A DNA stretch of 64,000 bases from Marinifilum_A sediminis. Lineage in GTDB: Bacteria; Bacteroidota; Bacteroidia; Bacteroidales; Marinifilaceae. Below are positions 34,308 through 43,265 of the stretch, in pieces. The stretch spans positions 744,001 through 808,000 of the forward strand of contig CANMCX010000001.1 of NCBI GenBank assembly GCA_947496465.1. Reading direction: 5' to 3'. Under the pieces are notes generated by a model. The model saw only the letters and a program-made list of their open reading frames with translations, did not search any database and was not told the origin of the DNA. The translations under genes were made by a program, and so were the position numbers. Numbering within the stretch: position 1 is the stretch's first letter; the number at the start of each line of letters is the position of its first letter.

Positions 34308-34940
34308 TTAGTTTAGTTTAAACATTTCATCTAGCCCTTTTACTGAGCTCTCTACAAATACCAAAGTTGAAGCTTTCATAATGTCATAGGTTGCTAGGTC
34401 AGAAACACGAACAACTTGTACATTCTTCAAATTACGAGAAGACAAATATATGTTTTTATTATCTTCAGATAAAACTAAAAGTACTTTTTTATCAGATACT
34501 TTCAGACTATTCTGTAGAGCAACAAAACTTTTTGTCTTAACAGCTTCGAAATTGAAATCTTCAACAACCATTAAAGCTTCATTTTGAGCTTTGATTGTTA
34601 AAGCAGATCTACGAGCCAATTGCTTCAGTTTTTTATTCAATTTGAAACCGTAGTTTCTTGGGCGAGGACCGAATACACGACCTCCACCTCTGAAGATAGG
34701 TGACTTAATGCTACCAGCACGCGCTGTACCAGTACCTTTTTGTTTCTTTATCTTAGCAGTACTACCAGAAATGTCAGCTCTTTCTTTAGACTTGTGAGTT
34801 CCTTGACGCTGATTTGCAAGAAATTGTTTCACGTCTAAGTAAATAGCATGTTCATTTGGTTCGATGCCGAAAATTGAATCATTTAACTCAATTTTTCTAC
34901 CAGTATCTGCTCCAGCTGTGTTTAAAATCGCTAATTCCAT
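34308..34940 (-). CDS. rplD: 50S ribosomal protein L4
   Basis: 210 aa. The extended loop reaching the exit tunnel is clear: KKQKGTGTARAGSIKSPIFR (about residues 69-88) and GGRVFGPRPRNYGFKLNKK. L4 is a known site of macrolide resistance and, in some bacteria, represses its own operon. Its start overlaps the rplC stop by one base, so the pair is likely coupled. Confidence 0.97.
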   Translation of the reverse strand: MELAILNTAGADTGRKIELNDSIFGIEPNEHAIYLDVKQFLANQRQGTHKSKERADISGSTAKIKKQKGTGTARAGSIKSPIFRGGGRVFGPRPRNYGFKLNKKLKQLARRSALTIKAQNEALMVVEDFNFEAVKTKSFVALQNSLKVSDKKVLLVLSEDNKNIYLSSRNLKNVQVVRVSDLATYDIMKASTLVFVESSVKGLDEMFKLN

Positions 34941-35557
34941 TACTTTTCAATAATTACGTATGAACCTTTAGACCCTGGAAGAGATCCTTTAACTAAAATA
35001 AGGTTGTTCTCAGGAATTACCTTAAGAACCTGAAGATTTTGAACCTTCACATTTTCCCCACCAGTACGTCCAGCCATTCTCATGCCTTTAAATACGCGAG
35101 CTGGGTAAGATGCAGCACCGATAGAACCTGGAGCACGCAGACGGTTATGCTGACCGTGTGTCGCGCCACCTACTCCGGCAAAACCATGACGTTTTACTAC
35201 CCCTTGGAAACCTTTACCTTTTGATACTCCAGTTACATCTACAAAAGCAGACTCTTCGAAGATATCAACAGTAACAGTTTCTCCTAATTTGTACTCAGCT
35301 TCAAATTCAGAAAATTCAACAAGCTTTTTCTTAGGAGTTGTGTTTGCCTTTTTAAAGTGCCCATCTAGCGCCTTAGTTGTTCGCTTTTCCTTTTTATCGT
35401 CAAAAGCCAACTGAAGTGCTTCGTAACCATCAGTCTCAATAGTTTTGATCTGGGTTACAACACATGGACCTGCCTCAATGACAGTGCATGGAATATTTTT
35501 TCCCTCGGCACTGTAAACGGAAGTCATTCCGATTTTTTTTCCAATTAATCCTGGCAT
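34940..35557 (-). CDS. rplC: 50S ribosomal protein L3
   Basis: 205 aa. It begins MPGLIGKKIGMTSVYSAEG. The loop that reaches the peptidyl transferase centre contains GGATHGQHNRLRAPGSIG (about residues 131-148); the Gln in HGQ is the residue methylated by PrmB in other bacteria. It lies 37 bases after rpsJ. Confidence 0.97.
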   Translation of the reverse strand: MPGLIGKKIGMTSVYSAEGKNIPCTVIEAGPCVVTQIKTIETDGYEALQLAFDDKKEKRTTKALDGHFKKANTTPKKKLVEFSEFEAEYKLGETVTVDIFEESAFVDVTGVSKGKGFQGVVKRHGFAGVGGATHGQHNRLRAPGSIGAASYPARVFKGMRMAGRTGGENVKVQNLQVLKVIPENNLILVKGSLPGSKGSYVIIEK

Positions 35558-35594
35558 TTCTCTTTACTTTTTTAAAAATAAATCTTACAGATTA

Positions 35595-35900
35595 TCAAAC
35601 TTTAATTTCAACTTCTACTCCACTAGGCAACTCTAGTTTCATCAAAGCATCGATAGTATTTGCAGTTGAACTGTAAATATCAATCAAACGCTTGAAAGAA
35701 GAAAGTTGAAACTGTTCTCTAGATTTCTTGTTCACGAAAGTTGAACGAAGAACAGTAAAAATTCTTTTGTGAGTTGGAAGTGGAATTGGACCGCTAACAA
35801 CAGCACCTGTAGCCTTAACTGTCTTTACGATTTTCTCAGCTGATTTGTCAACCAAGTTGTGATCGTAAGATTTCAGTTTAATTCTAATTTTTTGGCTCAT
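35595..35900 (-). CDS. rpsJ: 30S ribosomal protein S10
   Basis: 101 aa; part of the 30S head and, with NusB, of antitermination complexes. It begins MSQKIRIKLKSYDHNLVDKS and has GPIPLPTHKRIFTVLRS (about residues 38-54) with the KSREQF loop where tetracycline-class resistance changes occur. It follows fusA by 28 bases; tuf, often found between these genes, is absent. Confidence 0.97.
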   Translation of the reverse strand: MSQKIRIKLKSYDHNLVDKSAEKIVKTVKATGAVVSGPIPLPTHKRIFTVLRSTFVNKKSREQFQLSSFKRLIDIYSSTANTIDALMKLELPSGVEVEIKV

Positions 35901-35928
35901 CTTATTTAGATATTATACGATGATATAA

Positions 35929-38043
35929 TTATAATAATTCTACTTTACCCTTTGCATTCTCTACAACCTCTTTAGCAATACCTTTTGGTACTTCTTCGAA
36001 GTGAGAAAATTCCATTGAAGAGTTTGCACGACCTGAAGATAAGGTTCTCAACACAGTAACGTAACCAAACTGTTCAGACAATGGTACTTTAGCGTTTACA
36101 ACACGAGCTCCGTGCTTCGACTCCATACCTTCTACCTGACCTCTACGTTTGTTTAAGTCACCGATAATGTCACCCATATATTCCTCTGGAGTGATAACTT
36201 CCATCTTCATGATAGGCTCAAGAAGAACTGGATTTGCTTTAGCACAAGCTTCTTTGAAACCTTGCTTAGCAGCCATCTCAAATGATAATTGATCCGAGTC
36301 AACTGGGTGGAAAGATCCATCATACAACTCAACTTTTAATGTATCTACAGTGTAACCTGCTAACACACCATTTTTCATTGCTTCAGTGAACCCCTTCTGT
36401 ACCGAAGGAACAAATTCCTTAGGAATATTACCACCTTTAATCTGATCAACAAATTGCAATCCTTCACCTTCGAAATCAGCATCAACTGGCATCAAACGGA
36501 ATTGGATATCAGCAAACTTACCACGTCCACCAGACTGCTTTTTGAATACCTGACGGTGATCAACAGAACCTTTGATAGCCTCTTTGTATGCAACCTGAGG
36601 TGCGCCCTGGTTACACTCAACTTTAAATTCACGCTTCAAACGATCAATAATGATATCCAAGTGAAGTTCACCCATACCACTAATAACAGTCTGTCCCGAA
36701 TCTTCATCAGTCTTAACCTGGAATGTTGGATCCTCTTCAGCCAATTTAGCTAATGCCATACCCATTTTATCAACATCCTTTTGAGTCAATGGCTCAACAG
36801 CAATACCGATTACTGGATCTGGAAAATCCATTGATTCAAGTTCGATTGGAGTTTCTTTTTGACAAAGAGTATCTCCAGTACGAATATCTTTAAATCCTAC
36901 ACAAGCACAAATATCACCTGCCTCAACACGATCGATAGCATTTTGCTTATTCGAGTGCATTTGATACAAACGAGAAATACGCTCTTTATTGTTAGATCTT
37001 GTATTGTATACATATGATCCAGCATCAATAGCTCCTGAGTAGATACGCGTAAACGCTAAACGACCTACGAATGGGTCTGTAGCAATTTTAAATGCTAAAG
37101 CAGCTAATGGCTCATCTGCATCTGGTTGACGAACTACTTCTTCATCAGTTCCAGGAATAGTTCCAACAATAGCCTCTACATCAAGTGGTGATGGCATATA
37201 AGTAATAATTGCATCCAACAAACGCTGAACACCTTTATTTTTAAATGCAGAACCACATAGCATAGGAACAATATCCATTGAGATAGTAGCTTTACGGATA
37301 ACAGCATACATTTCATCTTCGGTAATTGATTCTGGATCCTCAAAGAATCTTTCCAACAATTCCTCATCATTCTCTGCAACTGCCTCCACTAAAGTCTCTC
37401 TCCACTCATTTGCATCAGCAACCAAGTGATCAGGAATATCTTCTAATGTGTAGTTTGTACCATTCTCATCATCATACCATACGATAGCTTTCATAGTAAT
37501 CAAGTCGATTACACCACGGAAAGTATCTTCTGATCCGATAGGAATTTGAATAGGAATAGGATTAGCACCTAATTTTTCCTTAACCTCACGCACAGCTTTG
37601 AAAAAGTCAGCACCAGAACGGTCCATCTTATTTACAAAACCCATACGAGGAACTCTATATTTGTCAGCTTGTCTCCAAACAGTCTCAGACTGAGCTTCAA
37701 CACCACCTACAGCACAGAAACATGCGACAGCACCATCAAGAACACGCAATGAACGCTCTACCTCTACAGTAAAGTCAACGTGACCCGGTGTGTCAATAAT
37801 GTTAATCTGATACTTTTTGCTATCGTAATTCCAATAACATGTCGTAGCCGCAGAAGTAATGGTAATACCTCTTTCCTGCTCTTGCTCCATCCAGTCCATT
37901 GTAGCTGCACCATCGTGTACCTCACCAATTTTGTGAGACACCCCTGTATAATACAAAATACGCTCGGTAGTTGTTGTCTTACCGGCGTCGATGTGTGCCA
38001 TGATACCAATGTTTCTGGTAAAATTTAAATCTCTCTTAGCCAT
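35929..38043 (-). CDS. fusA: Elongation factor G
   Basis: 704 aa. It drives tRNA-mRNA translocation and, with RRF, ribosome recycling. GTPase motifs are complete: AHIDAGKTTTTERILYYTG (G1, about residues 15-33), RGITITSAATTC (switch), DTPGHVDFT (G3) and NKMDRSGADF (G4, about 137-146). Domains II-V follow, with LRTLSSGRA near the C-terminus. It lies in the str group after rpsG (31 bases). A partial SD-like AGAGGAT precedes the start. A second EF-G-like gene lies at 39470. Confidence 0.98.
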   Translation of the reverse strand: MAKRDLNFTRNIGIMAHIDAGKTTTTERILYYTGVSHKIGEVHDGAATMDWMEQEQERGITITSAATTCYWNYDSKKYQINIIDTPGHVDFTVEVERSLRVLDGAVACFCAVGGVEAQSETVWRQADKYRVPRMGFVNKMDRSGADFFKAVREVKEKLGANPIPIQIPIGSEDTFRGVIDLITMKAIVWYDDENGTNYTLEDIPDHLVADANEWRETLVEAVAENDEELLERFFEDPESITEDEMYAVIRKATISMDIVPMLCGSAFKNKGVQRLLDAIITYMPSPLDVEAIVGTIPGTDEEVVRQPDADEPLAALAFKIATDPFVGRLAFTRIYSGAIDAGSYVYNTRSNNKERISRLYQMHSNKQNAIDRVEAGDICACVGFKDIRTGDTLCQKETPIELESMDFPDPVIGIAVEPLTQKDVDKMGMALAKLAEEDPTFQVKTDEDSGQTVISGMGELHLDIIIDRLKREFKVECNQGAPQVAYKEAIKGSVDHRQVFKKQSGGRGKFADIQFRLMPVDADFEGEGLQFVDQIKGGNIPKEFVPSVQKGFTEAMKNGVLAGYTVDTLKVELYDGSFHPVDSDQLSFEMAAKQGFKEACAKANPVLLEPIMKMEVITPEEYMGDIIGDLNKRRGQVEGMESKHGARVVNAKVPLSEQFGYVTVLRTLSSGRANSSMEFSHFEEVPKGIAKEVVENAKGKVELL

Positions 38044-38074
38044 TTTCTTTATCCTCTAATTGCTTAAACAATTA

Positions 38075-38551
38075 TTAAAATCTAAAGTGAGCGAAAGCAC
38101 GGTTAGCTTCAGCCATTCTATGAGTATCCTCTTTCTTCTTGTAAGCTCCACCTTCTTCATTGAAACCAGCGATGATTTCTGCAGATAATTTCTCTGCCAT
38201 AGACTTACCAGATCTCTTACGAGCAAAAAGAATCATATTCTTAATAGAAATAGACACTTTTCTTTCAGGACGAATCTCCATTGGAACCTGAAATGTAGCA
38301 CCACCAACACGGCGACTCTTCACCTCAACACCAGGAGTAATGTTCTCTAGAGCTTTCTTCCAAATCTCAAGAGGAGATTTCTCTAGTTTTTCTGTCTTAG
38401 CCTTAACGATATCCAAAGCATCATAAAATACTTTGAAGGCAAGATTTTTCTTACCATCAACCATCAAGTCATTAATAAATCTTGTTACCAAAACATCATT
38501 AAATTTTGGGTCTGGTAACAAAATCCTTTTTTTAGGTCTCGATTTTCTCAT
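38075..38551 (-). CDS. rpsG: 30S ribosomal protein S7
   Basis: 158 aa; nucleates the 30S head and touches the E-site tRNA. It begins MRKSRPKKRILLPDPKFND and has the hallmarks VSRRVGGATFQVP-type (about residues 78-91, here KSRRVGGATFQVP) and KKKEDTHRMAEANRAFAH at the end. It follows rpsL after a 131-base gap, long enough for a regulatory RNA structure (S7 autoregulates in E. coli), although none was recognised. Confidence 0.97.
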   Translation of the reverse strand: MRKSRPKKRILLPDPKFNDVLVTRFINDLMVDGKKNLAFKVFYDALDIVKAKTEKLEKSPLEIWKKALENITPGVEVKSRRVGGATFQVPMEIRPERKVSISIKNMILFARKRSGKSMAEKLSAEIIAGFNEEGGAYKKKEDTHRMAEANRAFAHFRF

Positions 38552-38682
38552 TTCTTTTAGTTTACGAGCTATTCGTATGTTAGCTGCCCATTGTGCGTCT
38601 TCAACAGTCTCTCGACTATTTACTCAACCTAGTGGGAACAACACATAAACTATAACTCCTACAGTTACAAACTAGATTTCAA

Positions 38683-39060
38683 CTACTTTTTCTTTGGTCT
38701 CTTTGTACCATACTTAGAACGACGCTGCATACGACCTTCTACTCCTGAAGCATCAAGAGCACCACGAACAAGGTGATATCTTACACCTGGAAGGTCTTTT
38801 ACACGACCACCTCTGATCAATACGATCGAGTGCTCTTGCAAATTGTGTCCTTCTCCTGGAATGTAAGCATTCACTTCTTTTCCGTTAGTCAATCTAACAC
38901 GAGCTACTTTACGCATAGCCGAGTTAGGCTTCTTAGGTGTAGTTGTGTACACACGTACGCAAACCCCTCTTCTCTGAGGACAAGAATCCAATGCCGGAGC
39001 CTTGCTTTTCTCTTGAAGCTTGGTTCTTCCTTTTCTAACTAACTGTTGAATTGTAGGCAT
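38683..39060 (-). CDS. rpsL: 30S ribosomal protein S12
   Basis: 125 aa; decoding-centre protein. The streptomycin-linked positions are wild type: Lys in TPKKPNSAMRKVARVRL (about residues 41-57) and Lys-Asp in GGRVKDLPGVRYH (about 84-96); the Asp is the methylthiolation site. It is the first gene of the long ribosomal run, with two promoter candidates within 155 bases upstream. Confidence 0.98.
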   Translation of the reverse strand: MPTIQQLVRKGRTKLQEKSKAPALDSCPQRRGVCVRVYTTTPKKPNSAMRKVARVRLTNGKEVNAYIPGEGHNLQEHSIVLIRGGRVKDLPGVRYHLVRGALDASGVEGRMQRRSKYGTKRPKKK

Positions 39061-39107
39061 ATTAACAATTACTTTTTTAATTAAATATATTTTAACAAAT
39101 TGGTTTG

Positions 39108-39136
39108 CAAAGGTATTATTTATTTACAAAAAACAA
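39108..39136 (-). promoter_or_regulatory. Proximal promoter candidate for the rpsL operon
   Basis: Minus strand: TTG (39134-39136), 18-base spacer, TACCTTTG (39108-39115), an exact TAnnTTTG. It ends 47 bases before the rpsL ATG. The spacer is one or two bases shorter than usual. Confidence 0.6.
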
Positions 39137-39181
39137 TAGCAGAACCATTGCAATTTGCAAAATACCCTTGAAATCAGCGCA

Positions 39182-39212
39182 CAAAGGTAAGAAAAGCCTT
39201 TAATAAAGACAA
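39182..39212 (-). promoter_or_regulatory. Distal promoter of the rpsL operon
   Basis: Minus strand: TTG (39210-39212), 20-base spacer, TACCTTTG (39182-39189). Both boxes and spacing fit the Bacteroidota housekeeping consensus, 121 bases ahead of rpsL. The rest of the 409-base divergent gap to the plus-strand EF-G-like gene (39061-39469) is AT-rich and otherwise featureless to me. Confidence 0.72.
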
Positions 39213-39469
39213 GTTATTATCTACCAAAAAAATAAGTAGTTTAAAATATCTCCTCTAATCCCTGAATCCACGTAGAAAAATCAAGAGATAAAAACAAAAA
39301 TACAACCATTTTTTCTTCTTGTCAATTCTTAATGAATCTAAGTATCAGATACGTATTGTTTATTATTAAAAAGTTAATTAATTTGGTAAGCCTTAAAACC
39401 AAGTTATAATCCGAGCCTAACCTTTACTCGGTGAGATAACTCATAATATAAACCCAAAAAATTACCATT

Positions 39470-41626
39470 ATGAAAGTTTATCAATCAAATGAAATTAAGA
39501 ACATCGCCCTCATTGGCAATGCCGGCTCGGGTAAAACTACCCTTGCCGAGTCTATGTTATTTGAAGGCGGTGTTATTACAAGACGCGGAAACGTGGAAGA
39601 TAATAACACCGTTTCTGATTATAATCCGGTAGAGCATGAATATGGTAACTCAGTATTTTCAACTGTATTATACACAGAGTGGCTTGATAAAAAAATCAAT
39701 TTTATTGATACACCAGGTGCTGACGATTTTTCAGGTGGCGTTATTTCAGCATTAAATGTAACCGATACAGGTTTGATGCTTATTAATGCTCAGCATGGAA
39801 TTGAGGTGGGAACCGAAATTATAGGAAGAAGAGCCGCAGCATTAAACACTCCTCTTATTTTTGTTGTGAACCAACTGGATCATGACAAAGCAAATTTTGA
39901 ACAATCCATTGACTCCGCAAAAACCAATTTTGGCAATAAAGTAACTATTGTACAATATCCTGTAAACGTTGGCGAAAACTTTAATGCTGTTGTTGATGTA
40001 TTAAAAATGAAAATGTACCAGTGGGGACCAGACGGAGGCGAACCTCAAATTCTTGACGTTCCCGATTCAGAAAAAGAAAAAGCTGACGAATTACACAACG
40101 AATTAGTAGAATCGGCAGCAGAGAATGATGAAGCCCTAATGGAATTGTATTTCGATAAAGGAACCTTAACCGAAGACGAAATGCGCGAAGGAATCAAAAA
40201 AGGCATGATTGCCGGTGATTTATTCCCCGTATTCTGTATATCTGCTAAAAAAGATATGGGAGTTAGACGTTTGATGGAATTTATAGGAAATATTGTTCCT
40301 TTTGTTACTGAAATGCCAGCTATCCCAACTGTAAGTGGACGCGAAGCAAAATGCGACCCAAATGCTCCAACTTCATTATTCGTGTTTAAAACATCAATGG
40401 AACCTCATATTGGAGAGGTAAGTTATTTCAAAGTTATTTCGGGTAAAGTTAAAGAAGGTGATGATTTAACAAATATCAATAATAGCACCAAGGAAAGATT
40501 ATCTCAATTGTATTTGGTAGCAGGTAGAAACAGAGAAAGAGTTTCGGAACTTGTAGCCGGAGATATCGGAGCAACCGTAAAATTGAAAAACACAAAAAAC
40601 AATCATACATTAAACTGTAAAGATTGTGATTTCACATATAAAGAAATAGAATTTCCAGAACCAAAATTCAGAACTGCAGTTAAAGCTAAAGATGAAGGTG
40701 ATGAAGAAAAATTAGGTGAATTACTTCACAGAATTCACGAGGAAGATCCTACAATTCTTATTGAGTACTCAAAAGAACTCAAGCAAATCTTATTACATGG
40801 TCAGGGTGAATTTCACATGAATACTTTACGATGGAGATTGCTTCATAACGATAAAATGGAAATCGAATTTATGAAGCCTAAAATTCCATATCGTGAAACG
40901 ATTACCAAATTAGCTCAAGCAGATTATCGTCATAAAAAACAGTCGGGTGGCTCTGGTCAATTCGGAGAAGTTCACTTGCTAATTGAGCCATTCGAAGAAG
41001 GAATGCCAGATCCTGTAATGTACAATGTAAATGGAAAAGAACTTAAAGTTAACTTAAGAGGAACAGAAGTACATGAATTAAATTGGGGTGGTAAATTGGT
41101 ATTCTGCAACTGTATTGTTGGTGGTGCTATTGACACAAGATTCCTTCCTGCTATCATGAAAGGTGTTATGGAAAAAATGGATGAAGGTCCGTTAACAGGT
41201 TCTTATGCCCGAGACATTAGAGTTGTTGTTTACGATGGAAAAATGCACGCAGTTGATTCAAATGAAATTTCATTTAAATTAGCCGGGCGCCATGCTTTTA
41301 GTGCTGCATTTAAAAATGCTGGTCCTAAAATTCTTGAGCCTGTTTACGATATAGAAGTACTGGTTCCTGAAGACAGGATGGGTGATGTTATGAGCGATCT
41401 TCAAACTCGTCGCGCAATGATTATGGGTATGGAAGCCGAAAAAGGATTCCAAAAAATTATTGCTAAAGCTCCGCTTAAAGAGATGAATAAATATTCAACA
41501 TCTCTTAGTTCTTTAACAGGTGGTAGAGCTCAGTTTACCATGAAGTTTGCCGAATATGAAAAAGTTCCTGCTGATGTTCAGCAAGAATTACTAGCTGCAT
41601 ACGAAGAAGAAACTGCAGAAGCATAA
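39470..41626 (+). CDS. EF-G-like GTPase (FusA2-type paralogue)
   Basis: 718 aa with the five-domain EF-G layout but diverged from the fusA at 35929. G1 is GNAGSGKTTLAES (about residues 16-28) rather than AHIDAGKTT; G3 is DTPGADDF; and G4 reads NQLD (about 140-143) where NKxD is normal. The switch region RGNVEDNNTVSDYNP is typical of the translation-factor-like EF-G paralogues of unknown role in many bacteria. Late domains keep KQSGGSGQFGEVHL and LTGGRAQFTMKF. It is transcribed away from the str operon. A role in recycling, stress or a specialised translocation step is possible but unproven. Confidence 0.88.
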   Translation: MKVYQSNEIKNIALIGNAGSGKTTLAESMLFEGGVITRRGNVEDNNTVSDYNPVEHEYGNSVFSTVLYTEWLDKKINFIDTPGADDFSGGVISALNVTDTGLMLINAQHGIEVGTEIIGRRAAALNTPLIFVVNQLDHDKANFEQSIDSAKTNFGNKVTIVQYPVNVGENFNAVVDVLKMKMYQWGPDGGEPQILDVPDSEKEKADELHNELVESAAENDEALMELYFDKGTLTEDEMREGIKKGMIAGDLFPVFCISAKKDMGVRRLMEFIGNIVPFVTEMPAIPTVSGREAKCDPNAPTSLFVFKTSMEPHIGEVSYFKVISGKVKEGDDLTNINNSTKERLSQLYLVAGRNRERVSELVAGDIGATVKLKNTKNNHTLNCKDCDFTYKEIEFPEPKFRTAVKAKDEGDEEKLGELLHRIHEEDPTILIEYSKELKQILLHGQGEFHMNTLRWRLLHNDKMEIEFMKPKIPYRETITKLAQADYRHKKQSGGSGQFGEVHLLIEPFEEGMPDPVMYNVNGKELKVNLRGTEVHELNWGGKLVFCNCIVGGAIDTRFLPAIMKGVMEKMDEGPLTGSYARDIRVVVYDGKMHAVDSNEISFKLAGRHAFSAAFKNAGPKILEPVYDIEVLVPEDRMGDVMSDLQTRRAMIMGMEAEKGFQKIIAKAPLKEMNKYSTSLSSLTGGRAQFTMKFAEYEKVPADVQQELLAAYEEETAEA

Positions 41627-41649
41627 TTCATAGAACATACTAACTTTAA

Positions 41650-41674
41650 AAACCGTCTCCATCGAGGCGGTTTT
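41650..41674 (+). terminator. Terminator after the EF-G-like gene
   Basis: AAACCGTCTC (41650-41659) pairs with GAGGCGGTTT (41664-41673), one G-T wobble, 4-base loop, then a short T-run and TTATTATTT. It begins 24 bases after the stop. Confidence 0.85.
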
Positions 41675-41753
41675 ATTATTTCTATCAATTACTTTTCAAA
41701 AAAAATTGAGTACCCAAATTTGAGTACTGCTTATCTGTATTACTCTAAGTTCT

Positions 41754-43100
41754 TTATTTTCTTATCAGCATAAAGGAGCCCTTCTTAGTATATTTTTTAG
41801 GTTCCTCTTCACTACCAACGGCGGTGATTACATAGAAATAAGTTCCTGGTGTTGCCATCTTACCATTTACTTTACCATCCCAACTATCCGTCTGATCTTT
41901 CCATTCATATACGATTCTTCCCCATCTATTAAATATAATAGCATTAAAACTCTTTAAAGACTGAGTTTTAATAATCCATTTCCCATGTTTACTAGGGATA
42001 AAATAATTGGCTGCATCCACCAAAGAAGGATCAACAACAATTTGCTCACCTTCAGCTTCTAGATAATATTCATCAGTACAAACTTCAGGTCCCTTATCAG
42101 ATTTTACTTTTAGCTTGACAAAGTATTTACCTGGATGCAGGTATGTAAATAGATCAATATCCTTGTCGGTTAACACACCTTCTGTTAGCAATTTATCCTC
42201 GTCCTCCGTTACCTCATCTACAATTCTATCAAAATCTTGAAATAAAAACCATTCATATTCCGTTGCATTTACTGAAGTATTTGTAAATGTAACGTCCAAA
42301 GGGGCTTCTCCATCTTTAGGGTCATATGTAAACTCCGCTTTTACCGCATAAGTAACGGAATTTATTACATCAGATTTAAACTCACAACCATATTGATCTA
42401 TAACTAACATAGTGTATGCTCGTTCATCCTCAAAAGCCTCTTGATCTATGAAACTTTTATTTATTTGATTGAAGGGTGGATTAAAAAACTTTTCGCTTGA
42501 ACTTAGCGGATCCTCACTAACACTCAACATTTCAAACTTAACTGTCTTTTCATCAAGTTTAGGAATAACGCTTCTTTTATTAGGCATATCACCTACATCA
42601 TAGTACTCAAGATCAATCGGGGTAAACTCCGCAGAAAAATGCACTCCAACACAATCTAATTTATTAAGATTTAACACTGGTTTTGTATTCGAATTATTTA
42701 AAACCCAAGCCTGGTCTATCTCCTCAGCTTCCCCACTCTTCGACATCAAAACCTGATATCTACCATCTGTTAAATTGGTAACAATAGAACTCTGTCCATT
42801 TTCAACAATTACAGGAATTGAAAAATCAGTAGAAGTTTCGTCCCACTTTGTCCAAGTAAAAGTCCAACCAGTTGTTCCATCAGGAGAATCAGCTTTCAGT
42901 TCTCCTACTCCAGTTCCAATATTATCACAAAAAACAAAAATTGAGTCCTGAGGAGTGCCTGTATACTTGGTCAAAGCTCTATAACTTGCAGGCTGTGAGG
43001 ATATCTGAGAAAATACTTGACCAGATATCAACAGAGCCAATAAAATAAATACTAAGCTGCGTAGTCTTAAAAAATAGCGTAAATCTAAATTGAGTTTCAT
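41754..43100 (-). CDS. Secreted PKD-domain protein with T9SS type B C-terminal sorting domain
   Basis: 448 aa. The signal peptide spans about residues 1-31 (hydrophobic ...LLISGQVFSQ). A PKD-like domain lies near 255-345 (AEFTYDPKDGEAPLDVTFTN, then YEWFLFQDF). The C-terminal 75 residues match the CHU_C / gliding-associated type: FNAIIFNRWGRIVYEWKD, DSWDGKVNGKMATPGTYFYV and a final basic strand. This is the signal of proteins exported by type IX secretion and kept at the surface. Ligand or function is unknown. The gldD/gldE genes at the window start fit a T9SS-bearing organism. Confidence 0.87.
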   Translation of the reverse strand: MKLNLDLRYFLRLRSLVFILLALLISGQVFSQISSQPASYRALTKYTGTPQDSIFVFCDNIGTGVGELKADSPDGTTGWTFTWTKWDETSTDFSIPVIVENGQSSIVTNLTDGRYQVLMSKSGEAEEIDQAWVLNNSNTKPVLNLNKLDCVGVHFSAEFTPIDLEYYDVGDMPNKRSVIPKLDEKTVKFEMLSVSEDPLSSSEKFFNPPFNQINKSFIDQEAFEDERAYTMLVIDQYGCEFKSDVINSVTYAVKAEFTYDPKDGEAPLDVTFTNTSVNATEYEWFLFQDFDRIVDEVTEDEDKLLTEGVLTDKDIDLFTYLHPGKYFVKLKVKSDKGPEVCTDEYYLEAEGEQIVVDPSLVDAANYFIPSKHGKWIIKTQSLKSFNAIIFNRWGRIVYEWKDQTDSWDGKVNGKMATPGTYFYVITAVGSEEEPKKYTKKGSFMLIRK

Positions 43101-43231
43101 CTTTATCTATGACTGGTTTTATGATGTATCGTAATTTACAATATTAAAAAAAATTAAGTCGATAATTCCATATTAATGAATTATCTTATCGCTTAATTTC
43201 GAAAAACAACAGAAATTTAAGTTACAAGTAT

Positions 43232-43239
43232 TATTTTTG
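43232..43239 (+). promoter_or_regulatory. Possible -7 box for the UvrD/PcrA helicase gene
   Basis: TATTTTTG fits TAnnTTTG, 26 bases before the start codon at 43266. No -33 TTG at the proper distance. Confidence 0.35.
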
Positions 43240-43265
43240 ACAGTCGAAAATGACCGTAAAATTAA

